This document shows positions 16,901 to 24,427 of a DNA stretch of 29,317 nt, in pieces. The DNA comes from a virus. The stretch's first letter is position 1; each line of letters starts with the position of its first letter. The DNA lies in the IMG/VR virus record IMGVR_UViG_3300043449_001157, positions 1 to 29,317 of that record; one strand, given 5' to 3'. Both the position numbers and the translations under genes were made by a program. The notes beneath the pieces are model-generated. The model was not told the DNA's origin. It did not search any database and saw only the letters and a program-made list of their open reading frames with translations.

Positions 16901-19653
16901 CTATCGCGGATTTCTTTGGTTTCCCCCCAAATGCCTACGATGCTGGGCTTAAGTTTGTGTCTGATGCGCTCGATATCTCCGAAGGTGTTGAGGTTCTTCC
17001 GTGGGACAAGATGTTCTACGGTCCCGGCAACTTCGAAGCTGTTGCAGAAATTGGCAGGTCTATGCCAAAGGCGACGAAGAACGCAATTGAGGAAGCCAAG
17101 AACGTCTACTCCAACCTGACTGACGGGGGTGGGTTCAAGGAAACCGCATTTGGCCTTCTTCGGCTGGACAACATGAACGACATGTTCCGCACGGAGCTGC
17201 CGGGTATCCAGAAGCTGCTGAACGCAATCGAGAGGCGTACTGGTGACGAAGCACGTCGGATCAATGATGTGAACGCCAAGGCCAAGAAGATGCGCAAGAC
17301 CTTGAACCGGTACCCGAACGAAGTTGCCCGCATGGACCAGATGGCGATTGATGCGCGTCTTGCCCAAGTGGACATCCTTGACCCGAAGTTCACGCCCACA
17401 CCCAAGAACCGTGCAGAATACGACCGGCTCAAGCAGGTGTTTAACGCGCTACCGTCTGATGTGCAGGATGTGTACCGTGTGGCACGCAAGGATTTCGATG
17501 CTCAGCTGACAGAGTACCGGCAGATCCTGATGCGGGCAGCGGAAGACGCTTCCCCGTCCCTCGCCAAGCGCCTGCAGACTCAGTTTGCAGTGGATGGAAT
17601 GCTGGTTGGGTATGTACCGTTCGCCCGGTATGGCGATTTCTGGGTTGAGTACACGGATCCGGCCACCAAGGAACGGGCAGCGGCAGCATTCGAGAGCTTC
17701 AGGGAGCGCGAACAGTTCATCAACCGCGAGCTGGCCCCCAAGAAGATCGACTTCAGGAAGTACGAGCAGCTGGAAAATGCTTTGTTCGACCCGTCCAACG
17801 TGCTGCCTACTTCGACCATTGGGCAAATCATGTCCAACCTGCAGAAGCAAGGTGCCGAAAAGGGCCTTCCCCCGGATGCCATTCGTGCCCAGATGGACAG
17901 CGTGTACCAGATTTACCTGAGCATGTTCCCCGGCCAATCGATCATGAAGCAGTTCATCAAGGCGAAGAACACGCCCGGAATGAGCAAGGACCTGATTCGC
18001 GGGTATAGTGACTTGATGGTCCGTTGGGCCCAGAAGATGCCCAATGCTATTTATCTGCCGCAGATCAACGAAGCTCTCAACGAGATCAAGGCGCAGAAGG
18101 AAGGCCAGAACGAAACGGTCAAGGCTGCGGCACGTAACATATTGAACCAGTCGGCCTTTATGCGCGACCCCACGTTCAACAACTTGGTAAACGCGGCAAC
18201 GTCGTTCAGCTACTTTGAGTACATTGCGGGTAATATCTCCTCGGCAATCGTCAACCTGACTTCGCTGCCCCTGCTGGTATGGCCGATCCTGTCCCGATTC
18301 GGGTTTGGTAAGGCTTCAGATGCCATGTTGTCTGCAGGTCGTGTAGCGATGAACGATTGGAGCAAGGGCAAGTACGCCGCCCTGTACAAGACCCTGATGG
18401 ATCACGGGCAGCTCGAACACACCATGGCTCGGGAGATCTTGAATAGCCGCAGGAAGAAGTCGTCTGACTATACCAGTGTTTGGGCGCGGGTCATGGATGG
18501 GCTTTCCGTGCCGTTTGCCGCAACTGAAAAGTACAACCGCTCCGTGACTGCTATTGCAGCCTATGAATTGGCGCGGGGCAAGAATATGTCGGAGCAGGAA
18601 GCGATTGATTTTGCATTGAAGACCACCAAGGACGCGCACACCTCGGGCATCGCTGCCACGGGTCCCCGCTGGATGCAGAACGCGGTCGGACGTATTTTCT
18701 TCACCTTCAAGTCTTTCGTATGGAACAGCGCCTATGTTGCAGCGCGAGCGTTCCATCAGTGGGCAAAGGGGCAAACCCCGGAAGTCCGCGCCGCTGCGCG
18801 CAGGCAGGTGCTTGGCATGTTTGGCATGGCCTCTGTCCTTACTGGTGTGAAGGGAATGCCGTTCTACGGAGCCTTTAGTGTGCTTGGCACGATGATGCAG
18901 GCTATGCTGGGCGATGACGACGAGCCGTTCGACTTCCACGAAGAAGCCAGAAACTTCTTTGGCGAGCTCGGATACAAGGGCGGGCTTAACTACTTGCTGA
19001 ACTTGGAAATATCCAACCGTGCAGGTATTGCAACAGATTTGGTGTTCCGTGACGACCCGCGTGGGGTTGAGCAAAATGGATATGTGCTGTCTGCCATGAA
19101 GAATGCGTTCGGTCCTGCAGGATCGTATCTGGTCGGAGCTGAACGGGGCATCAGGCAGATGGCCGAAGGGAATGTCTGGCGGGGTGTCGAATCCCTCTTG
19201 CCAAGCTGGACGCGGAACGGGCTCAAGGGCGCTAGGTACATGCAGGAAGGCGCGTTGACCCTCAAGGGGGATCCGGTGGATGAGGACATCAGTGCATGGA
19301 ATTCGCTCAACCAGATCATCGGGTTCTCACCTGCAGACTTGTCGTCTAGGTACGAAAAGATTTCTGCGGCAAAGGCTTACGAGAAGAAGATCAACGATAG
19401 GCGTCAACGGCTCATAGACCTGTACGACATGGCGCGGACTTCGGGGGATACGGAGTTGTTGGCAGAAGCCAAGGCACGCATCAACGAGTACCGGCTTGCC
19501 CGGATCGGTAAGCCCATAACGCAGGACACCCTCGAACGCTCGTTCAGGGCCCGCAAAGCGGCTGAGAAGGAAATGCTCTACGGCGTGCGCTTCGACAAGA
19601 ACCTGCGGTCGCAGATCGAAGAGAAGTTTTTCTCGGAAGAGGATGAGGAATAA
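13990..19653 (+). CDS. Giant virion protein with embedded HEXXH metallopeptidase-like domain (genome ejection protein candidate)
   Basis: A 1887-residue protein and the last late gene. Regions in order: an N-terminal helical segment (AEKYARWIVANEDKRGTPEFD); an Ala/Gly-rich hydrophobic part at about 140-230; charged coiled-coil stretches at about 321-360 and 429-500; Pro/Ala-rich linkers at about 500-545 and 630-740; a metallopeptidase-like part at about 850-960; long helical regions; hydrophobic segments near 1408-1440 and 1604-1640; and a charged C-terminus (EEKFFSEEDEE). The zinc motif is HELIH at residues 894-898, preceded by YDPRTNTIVLDPDSG. A possible third ligand is Glu938 or Glu942 (EFASEL). 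Large polyvalent proteins of phages often carry such domains. A role in envelope or host-protein cleavage during DNA ejection is inference. No lytic transglycosylase motif, as in T7 gp16, is evident. Confidence 0.7.
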   Translation: MASAEKYARWIVANEDKRGTPEFDTVAKAYRLARQEESAELEGPSSGEMLAQLKPDYTFGEAISKGFTRGKKQLSSALGDVLPAMAARGLGFDEYAQEQMEEAAQTQQEIAREYAPQVQSYKDVAGPRDALMYAAETISEQVPNILTSLVPGVGTGALMARTAASAATKAAAQNAAVFLGSYAQSAPEVFQNIYQETGEMAPGASLLFGAAAGALDSVLPAKLAKALTGPVKAGVVEKLLEGSGMERGLLRSVTANTLESMGVEGVTEGAQEAISIAAERFINDNPEVFGNKEWDRIFESAIRGAIAGGPFGAIEGAVDTSRESAQRRQAEEAQRVQEEERAQVQAQQAADAEIGQTLDEFRARNTEPQLLLPGIEPEPYISTLVPTEIDSRTKEQKKAAAVAEKAISKEDAKQADKQTELFAPRASWEAEAKLTPFAQKMAERNAKRVEFLAKEEAKQVKLAEQAKTKQEREAAKQKAIELKAERVRLSKQIKEQPELPFGEPAPLPSEVPPTEQGDTFDLFAARPTPAATTEAIPEPTVRKKPEKFTTIDALPSVLPEDPKLISTAFGLTAKAPILKQLVGKDLTNPEVVADLADIVVPQFIEAQRKKAPNAPSIGRFESFLERLKPAQPAAPVATETQPEAARTSDEVPVPAAEPTVQGTPATGGERLAGPSVPAPVPPAGEGGVGAALETAPAPAAEVQPPVKGKIKKAAKPKAASVPPAPVVETQAATPKAAPTDEERRAGLEARRSELMKKASAANLREKSPISDDAYEAIKNNLKRYNFERAEKLLKGATPIRDEGTFRGPKYKGASFDDDTRRLVEQGNVKEAVGRIAQRSSPAVRNVLRKVQSLNLRPKVEIRKADMPGSGAYDPRTNTIVLDPDSGLNDHIFVHELIHSALVNVLGNPELKITKDFTKFFTQIKNQMGDAYGGQDLQEFASELVGNPEFQALLKTIKAPRSESFFKKIMRAIADFFGFPPNAYDAGLKFVSDALDISEGVEVLPWDKMFYGPGNFEAVAEIGRSMPKATKNAIEEAKNVYSNLTDGGGFKETAFGLLRLDNMNDMFRTELPGIQKLLNAIERRTGDEARRINDVNAKAKKMRKTLNRYPNEVARMDQMAIDARLAQVDILDPKFTPTPKNRAEYDRLKQVFNALPSDVQDVYRVARKDFDAQLTEYRQILMRAAEDASPSLAKRLQTQFAVDGMLVGYVPFARYGDFWVEYTDPATKERAAAAFESFREREQFINRELAPKKIDFRKYEQLENALFDPSNVLPTSTIGQIMSNLQKQGAEKGLPPDAIRAQMDSVYQIYLSMFPGQSIMKQFIKAKNTPGMSKDLIRGYSDLMVRWAQKMPNAIYLPQINEALNEIKAQKEGQNETVKAAARNILNQSAFMRDPTFNNLVNAATSFSYFEYIAGNISSAIVNLTSLPLLVWPILSRFGFGKASDAMLSAGRVAMNDWSKGKYAALYKTLMDHGQLEHTMAREILNSRRKKSSDYTSVWARVMDGLSVPFAATEKYNRSVTAIAAYELARGKNMSEQEAIDFALKTTKDAHTSGIAATGPRWMQNAVGRIFFTFKSFVWNSAYVAARAFHQWAKGQTPEVRAAARRQVLGMFGMASVLTGVKGMPFYGAFSVLGTMMQAMLGDDDEPFDFHEEARNFFGELGYKGGLNYLLNLEISNRAGIATDLVFRDDPRGVEQNGYVLSAMKNAFGPAGSYLVGAERGIRQMAEGNVWRGVESLLPSWTRNGLKGARYMQEGALTLKGDPVDEDISAWNSLNQIIGFSPADLSSRYEKISAAKAYEKKINDRRQRLIDLYDMARTSGDTELLAEAKARINEYRLARIGKPITQDTLERSFRARKAAEKEMLYGVRFDKNLRSQIEEKFFSEEDEE

Positions 19654-19678
19654 AAAACCCCCGCCGCGAGACGGGGGC
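19652..19678 (-). terminator. Rho-independent terminator of the leftward block
   Basis: On the minus strand the stem CCCCCG/CGGGGG (19658-19663 with 19672-19677, 8-base loop) is followed by TTTTTT. This is a standard intrinsic terminator for leftward transcripts. It lies directly after the stop of the 80-residue minus gene. On the plus strand the same hairpin follows the late stop codon but lacks a U-tract, so it may end late transcripts only poorly. The A-run starts inside the late stop codon (TAA 19651-19653). Confidence 0.85.
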
Positions 19679-19920
19679 TAAAACTTCTCAGGTGGAGAAG
19701 AAGAGTGCGGGGGCATTGTACCATCCTTCCGCCAAGCCCGCACCCCGTACACGCCGTTTTCGACCACCTGTTTGCAAGTGCAGTCGAGTTTCAGCCTGCG
19801 ACACTCCCGCATGATAAACCGTTGCACCGCAATACGGTCTACGCAGGGGACGAAAAACGAGGATCCGGGCTGGAACTTACTCCACTGGATTAGCAGGGGC
19901 TGATTGAAGATCTTTAGCAA
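19678..19920 (-). CDS. Small conserved phage hypothetical protein, TTG start
   Basis: An 80-residue protein, the last gene of the leftward block. The start is TTG at 19920, supported by a strong Shine-Dalgarno (AAGGAGGAGG) six bases upstream, inside the end of the primase-helicase gene; the two genes overlap by 44 bases. The pattern FQPGSSFFVPCVD, then a basic helix, then VVENGVYGVRAWR resembles a small conserved protein I recall in other phages, without known function. It has one Cys pair (CTC) and several Arg/Lys. A DNA- or protein-binding accessory of the primase-helicase is possible from its position. Confidence 0.65.
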   Translation of the reverse strand: MLKIFNQPLLIQWSKFQPGSSFFVPCVDRIAVQRFIMRECRRLKLDCTCKQVVENGVYGVRAWRKDGTMPPHSSSPPEKF

Positions 19921-22738
19921 ACAGAGCCTCCTCCTTGAAGAATTCCAGCTTTGTGGTGTCGAAGAACAGGGCGTTGACTGCCGTCGCGGTGCCCGTCGAG
20001 GTACCGGCTAACATGCGCTTCTTGTCCCTGCGGAGGAACCCGCCCGACTTCTTGTAGGGTATCAGGGTCTCCTCGAAGTTCAGCTTCATCTTTTGGCAGG
20101 CATCCCGGTAACTGCGGGACACAACGTACAACATCTTGGTATCTGGCTCGTACCGGGCCACCAGCTGCCCACGGGGCTCCTTGATCGGGCCATAATCGAG
20201 ACCGGTGCGCTTGTCCTTGTTGCCGTTGATGACCAGCATATCGCTGTAATGGGCTGCAAGGAACGCACCCAAGAAGTCTTCTTGGTCGAACAGGTACTCC
20301 CGGTTCTTCTCGCGGGTGTCGTTGATCAGCTTGATCCCATAGTCGAACACCGGCTTGACCGGGATATCGTGCAAGCCAAGATGCTTGGCAATCGTCCCGC
20401 CAGCGATGGCTACGGACACCATCAGAGCCCAGTACCGCTCCGAGTTGCGGATCCCGGCAGCTTGGTCCACTTTCAGCTGGATTTCAGTTAGTTTTTGTTT
20501 GACGGTCGGCAACTGCGAGATAATGGCCCGTGCAAACGGCTCAATGGCGTGCCCGTAGTTCTCCGTCAGCGGCCCGAAGTGGCCCCTAGCCCACGTAGCA
20601 TTGTCATACGGATCCGGCTTGATTTCGACTTCGATGATGCGCTTGAGCTCACCGTCAGGGAATCCCTTAATCGATAGCAAGGCGTCGGTGATCCGCTGGT
20701 TGGATGACGTGATCAACCCGGTCTGCCACTTGGTCGAGTTCGTACGTTCGGCGTTGTCGTGCTGGCGCAGGCGGTTCTTGGCCCGTCCGGAGGTCACGTC
20801 GTAGACCTGCTGGGACAGCTGATCAGCGCCCATGTTCGTGATCTCGTCCATGGTAACGGCCAGATTCTGCATCACGCCAAGGCGCTGCATCCGGGAGTTG
20901 TACGTGTCCTTCGGTGCCAGCAGAAGTTCCTTGGGCTTGCCGTAGATGCTGTTGATTGCCTGCAGGATGGTCGTCTTGCCGGTACCAGACTCGCGGCTCA
21001 CGAGGTTCAGTACGAACCCGTCCAGCGGGGTGAAGCGCATAAGCAGCGTGCCAAAGCCCATGAAGAAAGCGAAGGCCCGACACTCCATGCCCGGACGCCC
21101 ATAGGCATTGATGATGTTCTTCCATACATGGAAGTCGCCCTTGGGCTTAAACAGGGGGATATTGGGCAGGGTTGGCACGGACGGCGGACTATATACCGTC
21201 TCGGTTGCGCGGATCTCCCGGTCGCCAATGATCAAGCCAGACTCGTCATCCAGCCAACCAAACTGCCTGTGTGCTTTCTCTGCGTGTGCTGCTAGCTGCA
21301 ATTCGTCCACCGATCTACTGATGTAGAACATAAGGGCCTCTTGTTTCTTCACGCCGTATATCGATACGCCGATCTCCGAAACGGAAGCGATGAATTTTTC
21401 CTTCGACATCGAGTGACCCAACGGCATGATCACTTCCCGCACGCCGTCCTTCGGCAGGTGCAGCCGAACCAGAATCGTCTCCCCGATATCGGGATCCTGC
21501 AGGCGTTTGACAACGTACAGATCGTACGGGTAGACCAGTTCTTCGATGTCGTTGTCGTCCTTGTCCTTCGTACGCACAAAGATCCCGCCAGCCTTGCCTC
21601 GGAAGAACGGGAACGGGTACTTGGGGATTACGTAGGTTGTGGGCTCCTTGGTCTTCTCCTCGGGGGCAACAACCACATTGTCGGCTTCGGTCGCTTCGAT
21701 GATCTCCCGACCCAACTGGATCGGGGACGTGATCTTGAGCGGGCATCCCTCACACCCTGCCGGGTTCAGCTTGCGGAAGGTTTCGCAGGTGTACGGGCCC
21801 TTGGTCTCGCTGGCCTTGCGGTCAGTATCGTTCGCGTTGTACTCAGGGTGCTTCTTGGATATGACATGGATGGCCTTGTCCCGATCCGCGCACTGCTCGG
21901 CAATGCTCAAGCCCGCCCGCCACAGGGGTTCAGGGATTGTCGCCTGATTTTCGTAGATGTTTACCAGCTGCGCGCAGCCTGTGCCCTCAATCGACTTGAC
22001 CAGAATCTTCTTGAAGCTGGACTGGCTGCTGCCCATCAGCGCCAGCGTAGTTGGGTCCATGGCACGGCGACTGGTCGGCTTGTTCAGTGCGTTCAGGACA
22101 TCCACATCGGGGGTAAGCAACCGCTCAATGTCGCTGCGCTCGATCTCGGGCGCGACATGCAAAATCTCGACTAGGATCGGGTTTGTTGGATCCTTGACGT
22201 GGTACGTACCGGGGATTCGCAGGACTCGGGCAGCTTCGCCGGTCACTGCAGGATCTACTTTGAACCCGTGCTTGGCACACAAGAACTTCAGCTGCTCGGC
22301 GTAGTTGCGCCATTCTAGCCGGGGCATGGCCTCCTTCATAACCCAGTATACGTGCGCTCCAAGCCCAGACTTGACGATGGTAGGGCGCGGCAAGCCAGCC
22401 TTCTTGCAGAAATCCTTGAGCGCAACCATGCCATCGCCCAGATCCGTGTAGGGCTTACCGGGGCCGCAATCGAGGTCCATATAGAAAGACTTGAGCGCAA
22501 CGGCATTGGTCGCAATGCGCCCCTCGTCGGGGTTACCGTACTTCGCCATGGCAAAGAAGGCGTTGTATTCGTCTTCGACAAGCAGGTTGGCGTTCGAGTC
22601 GATCTCGTCAATCGAGGTAACGAACCGCTGCCGGACATCGCGATTTTCGCCTACGTCCTTTATGCCGAACGTGCAGTAGCACTCCCCGTCTTGCAACGGG
22701 GGAAGTACCAGCGCAAGAAATTCTTTTCTTGAAACCAT
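19877..22738 (-). CDS. Primase-helicase (primase-like N-terminus, DUF927-like ATPase C-terminus)
   Basis: A 953-residue product from the ATG at 22738, which has a GAGGA box; an upstream in-frame TTG was not chosen. The N-terminal part has primase-like motifs of the archaeo-eukaryotic type: YMDLDCG (acidic pair Asp88/Asp90) and KSGLGAHVYW at about 123-132, then RVLRIPGTYHVKDP. A Cys cluster follows (Cys318, Cys329, Cys332; CEGCPLK), a likely metal site. The C-terminal half resembles DUF927/SF3-like helicases: Walker A SGTGKTT (584-590) and Walker B VTMDEI, then a GLITSSNQ sensor-like motif. It likely unwinds DNA and makes primers at phage replication forks. The HTH gene lies upstream and the small 80-residue gene overlaps its end. 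Confidence 0.85.
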   Translation of the reverse strand: MVSRKEFLALVLPPLQDGECYCTFGIKDVGENRDVRQRFVTSIDEIDSNANLLVEDEYNAFFAMAKYGNPDEGRIATNAVALKSFYMDLDCGPGKPYTDLGDGMVALKDFCKKAGLPRPTIVKSGLGAHVYWVMKEAMPRLEWRNYAEQLKFLCAKHGFKVDPAVTGEAARVLRIPGTYHVKDPTNPILVEILHVAPEIERSDIERLLTPDVDVLNALNKPTSRRAMDPTTLALMGSSQSSFKKILVKSIEGTGCAQLVNIYENQATIPEPLWRAGLSIAEQCADRDKAIHVISKKHPEYNANDTDRKASETKGPYTCETFRKLNPAGCEGCPLKITSPIQLGREIIEATEADNVVVAPEEKTKEPTTYVIPKYPFPFFRGKAGGIFVRTKDKDDNDIEELVYPYDLYVVKRLQDPDIGETILVRLHLPKDGVREVIMPLGHSMSKEKFIASVSEIGVSIYGVKKQEALMFYISRSVDELQLAAHAEKAHRQFGWLDDESGLIIGDREIRATETVYSPPSVPTLPNIPLFKPKGDFHVWKNIINAYGRPGMECRAFAFFMGFGTLLMRFTPLDGFVLNLVSRESGTGKTTILQAINSIYGKPKELLLAPKDTYNSRMQRLGVMQNLAVTMDEITNMGADQLSQQVYDVTSGRAKNRLRQHDNAERTNSTKWQTGLITSSNQRITDALLSIKGFPDGELKRIIEVEIKPDPYDNATWARGHFGPLTENYGHAIEPFARAIISQLPTVKQKLTEIQLKVDQAAGIRNSERYWALMVSVAIAGGTIAKHLGLHDIPVKPVFDYGIKLINDTREKNREYLFDQEDFLGAFLAAHYSDMLVINGNKDKRTGLDYGPIKEPRGQLVARYEPDTKMLYVVSRSYRDACQKMKLNFEETLIPYKKSGGFLRRDKKRMLAGTSTGTATAVNALFFDTTKLEFFKEEALFAKDLQSAPANPVE
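19927..19936 (-). promoter_or_regulatory. Strong ribosome binding site for a TTG start
   Basis: The minus-strand sequence AAGGAGGAGG sits six bases before the TTG at 19920 and within the coding sequence of the primase-helicase. It decides the start of the 80-residue protein, which has no nearby ATG, and implies translation coupled to the end of the upstream gene. Confidence 0.75.
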
Positions 22739-22826
22739 AGCCGTCCTCGGTACCGTCAATAAATGGGAAGGGCAGGAACGTGACGGCGGCGTTCTTTTCG
22801 GTAGCTAGCCTAGCCCACCCAATTCT

Positions 22827-23051
22827 TCAAGTCAGTTTCTTCAGCAGCTCGGCAACAGTGCCCGCATGTTTTTCAGACACCACTGTCTCACCACGGAACC
22901 ACGCATACACGGTTGGGGGACTGACATGCAGGTAATCTGCGACATCAGCAATCGGTATGTCACGTTCCAAGCACAGCAGGCCAAACTTGACCCCAAGCAA
23001 TTCAGGATCCGCTTCCCGAATCTGCCGTGCTGTAAGCGAAGAATAAGCCAT
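22827..23051 (-). CDS. Small HTH DNA-binding protein (Cro/XRE-like)
   Basis: A 74-residue protein. Residues ~32-55 (IPIADVADYLHVSPPTVYAWFRGE) form a clear helix-turn-helix of the XRE/Cro type, with the recognition helix around SPPTVYAWF. The rest is short helices, so it is a single-domain regulator. It starts two bases after the stop of the preceding gene and is followed by an 88-base gap before the primase-helicase. A repressor of its own operon, or a timing regulator, is the natural guess. No clear operator with matching half-sites was found nearby. No integrase or second repressor is present to suggest a lysogeny switch. Confidence 0.75.
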   Translation of the reverse strand: MAYSSLTARQIREADPELLGVKFGLLCLERDIPIADVADYLHVSPPTVYAWFRGETVVSEKHAGTVAELLKKLT

Positions 23052-23053
23052 GA

Positions 23054-23971
23054 TCAGTCATCCCATTCTTCGAGGATCTTCGACAGATCCTTCTTGTCAC
23101 CGGCCACGACTTCTTCCTTCTTGGTCTGGCGCTTGACGGGCTCTTCAATCTGCCCCTCGATGACGGGCTCGGCACTCACCTTGACCTTGGCAGCAACCGG
23201 CGCGGCAGAGACCACCGTGGTCTTGGAATCGATAGCCTTGACGCCATCAACCTCGGCCACCGTCATGGTGATCGCACGATGCGCAGCCTCAGTCTTGCCA
23301 CGCTCCAGCACGGTTGCGTGTTCCTCGCTGGTGAGGATCTTGACCGGCTTGAAGGTCAGCTTCGGGGTCGCGCTCGCCGTGTCGAACCGCATCTCGGTAA
23401 CGACCGCAGTGACCGGAATACCCTTGCTGCCAATCGCACGACCGTAAGCCTGCAGCGGCCACTTGCCGGGTTCGCCGTCGCCAAAGATCGATGCAGCGGG
23501 CAGCGTCAGCTGGTACACATCGCCATCAATATCGTTCGCCAATACAACTGCAATACGCTGGCTGAACCGGCACGCACGGCTGTTGCCCTGACCAGAACCG
23601 GCCATGTTCATCGGGCAGTCCACACACCGCTTGGACTGCGGGGAAGTCGCCTTCGCATCAGGCACGTCGCCATCTGCAGACCAGCAATCAGGGGGCGCAG
23701 CCTCCGCACCTTCCGTATACGTGTTTGCATAGAACGTACGCGCCACCTTCGGGGCGGCGGCAACAATCACGACGTTCATGGCACGGTCTTCGTTCTTGGT
23801 GATCTCCTTGCCGTTGACCATCATACGCCACACGCCGCCCTTGATGGAGATGCGCTTCATCCCACCGCCACCACCCGAGTTACCCATCAGGGCCTTGGTA
23901 GTGCTATCGACTTCCATACCGCGCAGGTAATCCGGCAGGGCATTACCCAAAATCGCAAGTTCGTTACTCAT
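23054..23971 (-). CDS. Four-Cys protein with acidic C-terminus, candidate ssDNA-binding protein
   Basis: A 305-residue product from the ATG at 23971; a longer open frame upstream overlaps the next gene and was rejected. A Gly-rich segment (NSGGGGG, residues 31-37) precedes beta-rich sequence. Four cysteines at 96, 116, 119 and 134 (CVDCPMN...RACRFSQR) could bind zinc or an Fe-S cluster. IAVVLANDIDGDVYQLTLP and later strands suggest an OB-like or similar barrel. The C-terminal ~60 residues are charged and end LEEWDD, like the acidic tail with which ssDNA-binding proteins recruit partners. It sits between the coiled-coil protein and the HTH/primase genes. An ssDNA-binding role is inference; I do not know an established function for the family. 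Confidence 0.6.
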   Translation of the reverse strand: MSNELAILGNALPDYLRGMEVDSTTKALMGNSGGGGGMKRISIKGGVWRMMVNGKEITKNEDRAMNVVIVAAAPKVARTFYANTYTEGAEAAPPDCWSADGDVPDAKATSPQSKRCVDCPMNMAGSGQGNSRACRFSQRIAVVLANDIDGDVYQLTLPAASIFGDGEPGKWPLQAYGRAIGSKGIPVTAVVTEMRFDTASATPKLTFKPVKILTSEEHATVLERGKTEAAHRAITMTVAEVDGVKAIDSKTTVVSAAPVAAKVKVSAEPVIEGQIEEPVKRQTKKEEVVAGDKKDLSKILEEWDD

Positions 23972-23979
23972 CTTCGCTC

Positions 23980-24372
23980 CTATCTCTTCGTAATAACAAT
24001 CGTCTGGTTCACATCCGCATTCAGTCCCGGTGGATGCAGGTCGGGGTTTTCTTCCAGAAACTGGGCCATGTTGGCGTTGTTGATCCTGTGCTGCATCAAC
24101 GAGAAGGCATCGTGGTCCTTCATGAAGTTGATCATCGCATCCCAGTCGCTGGCCCAATAGTGCTTGTTGACCCTGCGGGACACCGTGCCGAATTCAGTGC
24201 GCAGTGTGAATGTCCCCTGCTCTTTGCAAATGTCCAACAGCTTTTGGGAAATCAGATCAAGCTGCTCCTTCAATTCTTCGTCTTGCTTTGCAATCTCGCG
24301 TCGCTTGTCGCGGATCTTTACGTAGATCTTTGTAAGCTTATCAACAGTAGTTGCTTCTTCTATCGATTCCAT
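23980..24372 (-). CDS. Coiled-coil phage protein (Gp157/Gam-like in layout)
   Basis: A 130-residue protein with a good ribosome binding site (GAGGAG, seven bases from the ATG). The first ~55 residues are a charged coiled coil (RDKRREIAKQDEELKEQLDLI). The second part reads TFTLRTEFGTVSRRV, then ASDWDAMINFMKDHDAF, then FLEENPDLHPPGL, and ends with a short strand (TIVITKR). This layout, a coiled coil followed by a compact domain with a DW and a PPG motif, is seen in phage proteins grouped near Gp157 or Mu Gam. Those are linked to DNA-end protection or nuclease inhibition in some phages. That link is uncertain here. A promoter candidate lies just upstream. Confidence 0.6.
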   Translation of the reverse strand: MESIEEATTVDKLTKIYVKIRDKRREIAKQDEELKEQLDLISQKLLDICKEQGTFTLRTEFGTVSRRVNKHYWASDWDAMINFMKDHDAFSLMQHRINNANMAQFLEENPDLHPPGLNADVNQTIVITKR

Positions 24373-24398
24373 ATATGCACTCCTCTTCTAGTAGGGCC

Positions 24399-24427
24399 AC
24401 TCTAACCCTTATAAATTGTGAAGTCAA
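24399..24427 (-). promoter_or_regulatory. Sigma70-like promoter candidate before the coiled-coil gene
   Basis: On the minus strand TTGACT (24422-24427) and TAGAGT (24399-24404) are separated by 17 bases, with five and four matches to consensus. The -35 lies in TTTGACTTC, the same nine bases as in the promoter candidate before the SNF2 helicase gene. It would drive the coiled-coil, four-Cys, HTH and primase-helicase genes. Confidence 0.5.

Noticed and set aside
21341-22174. Long open frame on the plus strand opposite the primase-helicase
   Set aside because: It mirrors a strongly supported gene with motifs on the other strand, has no convincing ribosome site and no recognisable domain. Similar antisense frames opposite 16330-17367, 14434-15243 and 23279-24160 were rejected for the same reason.
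23972-24157. Longer N-terminus for the four-Cys protein
   Set aside because: The extension overlaps the coiled-coil gene and has no ribosome site; the ATG at 23971 lies just after that gene's end.
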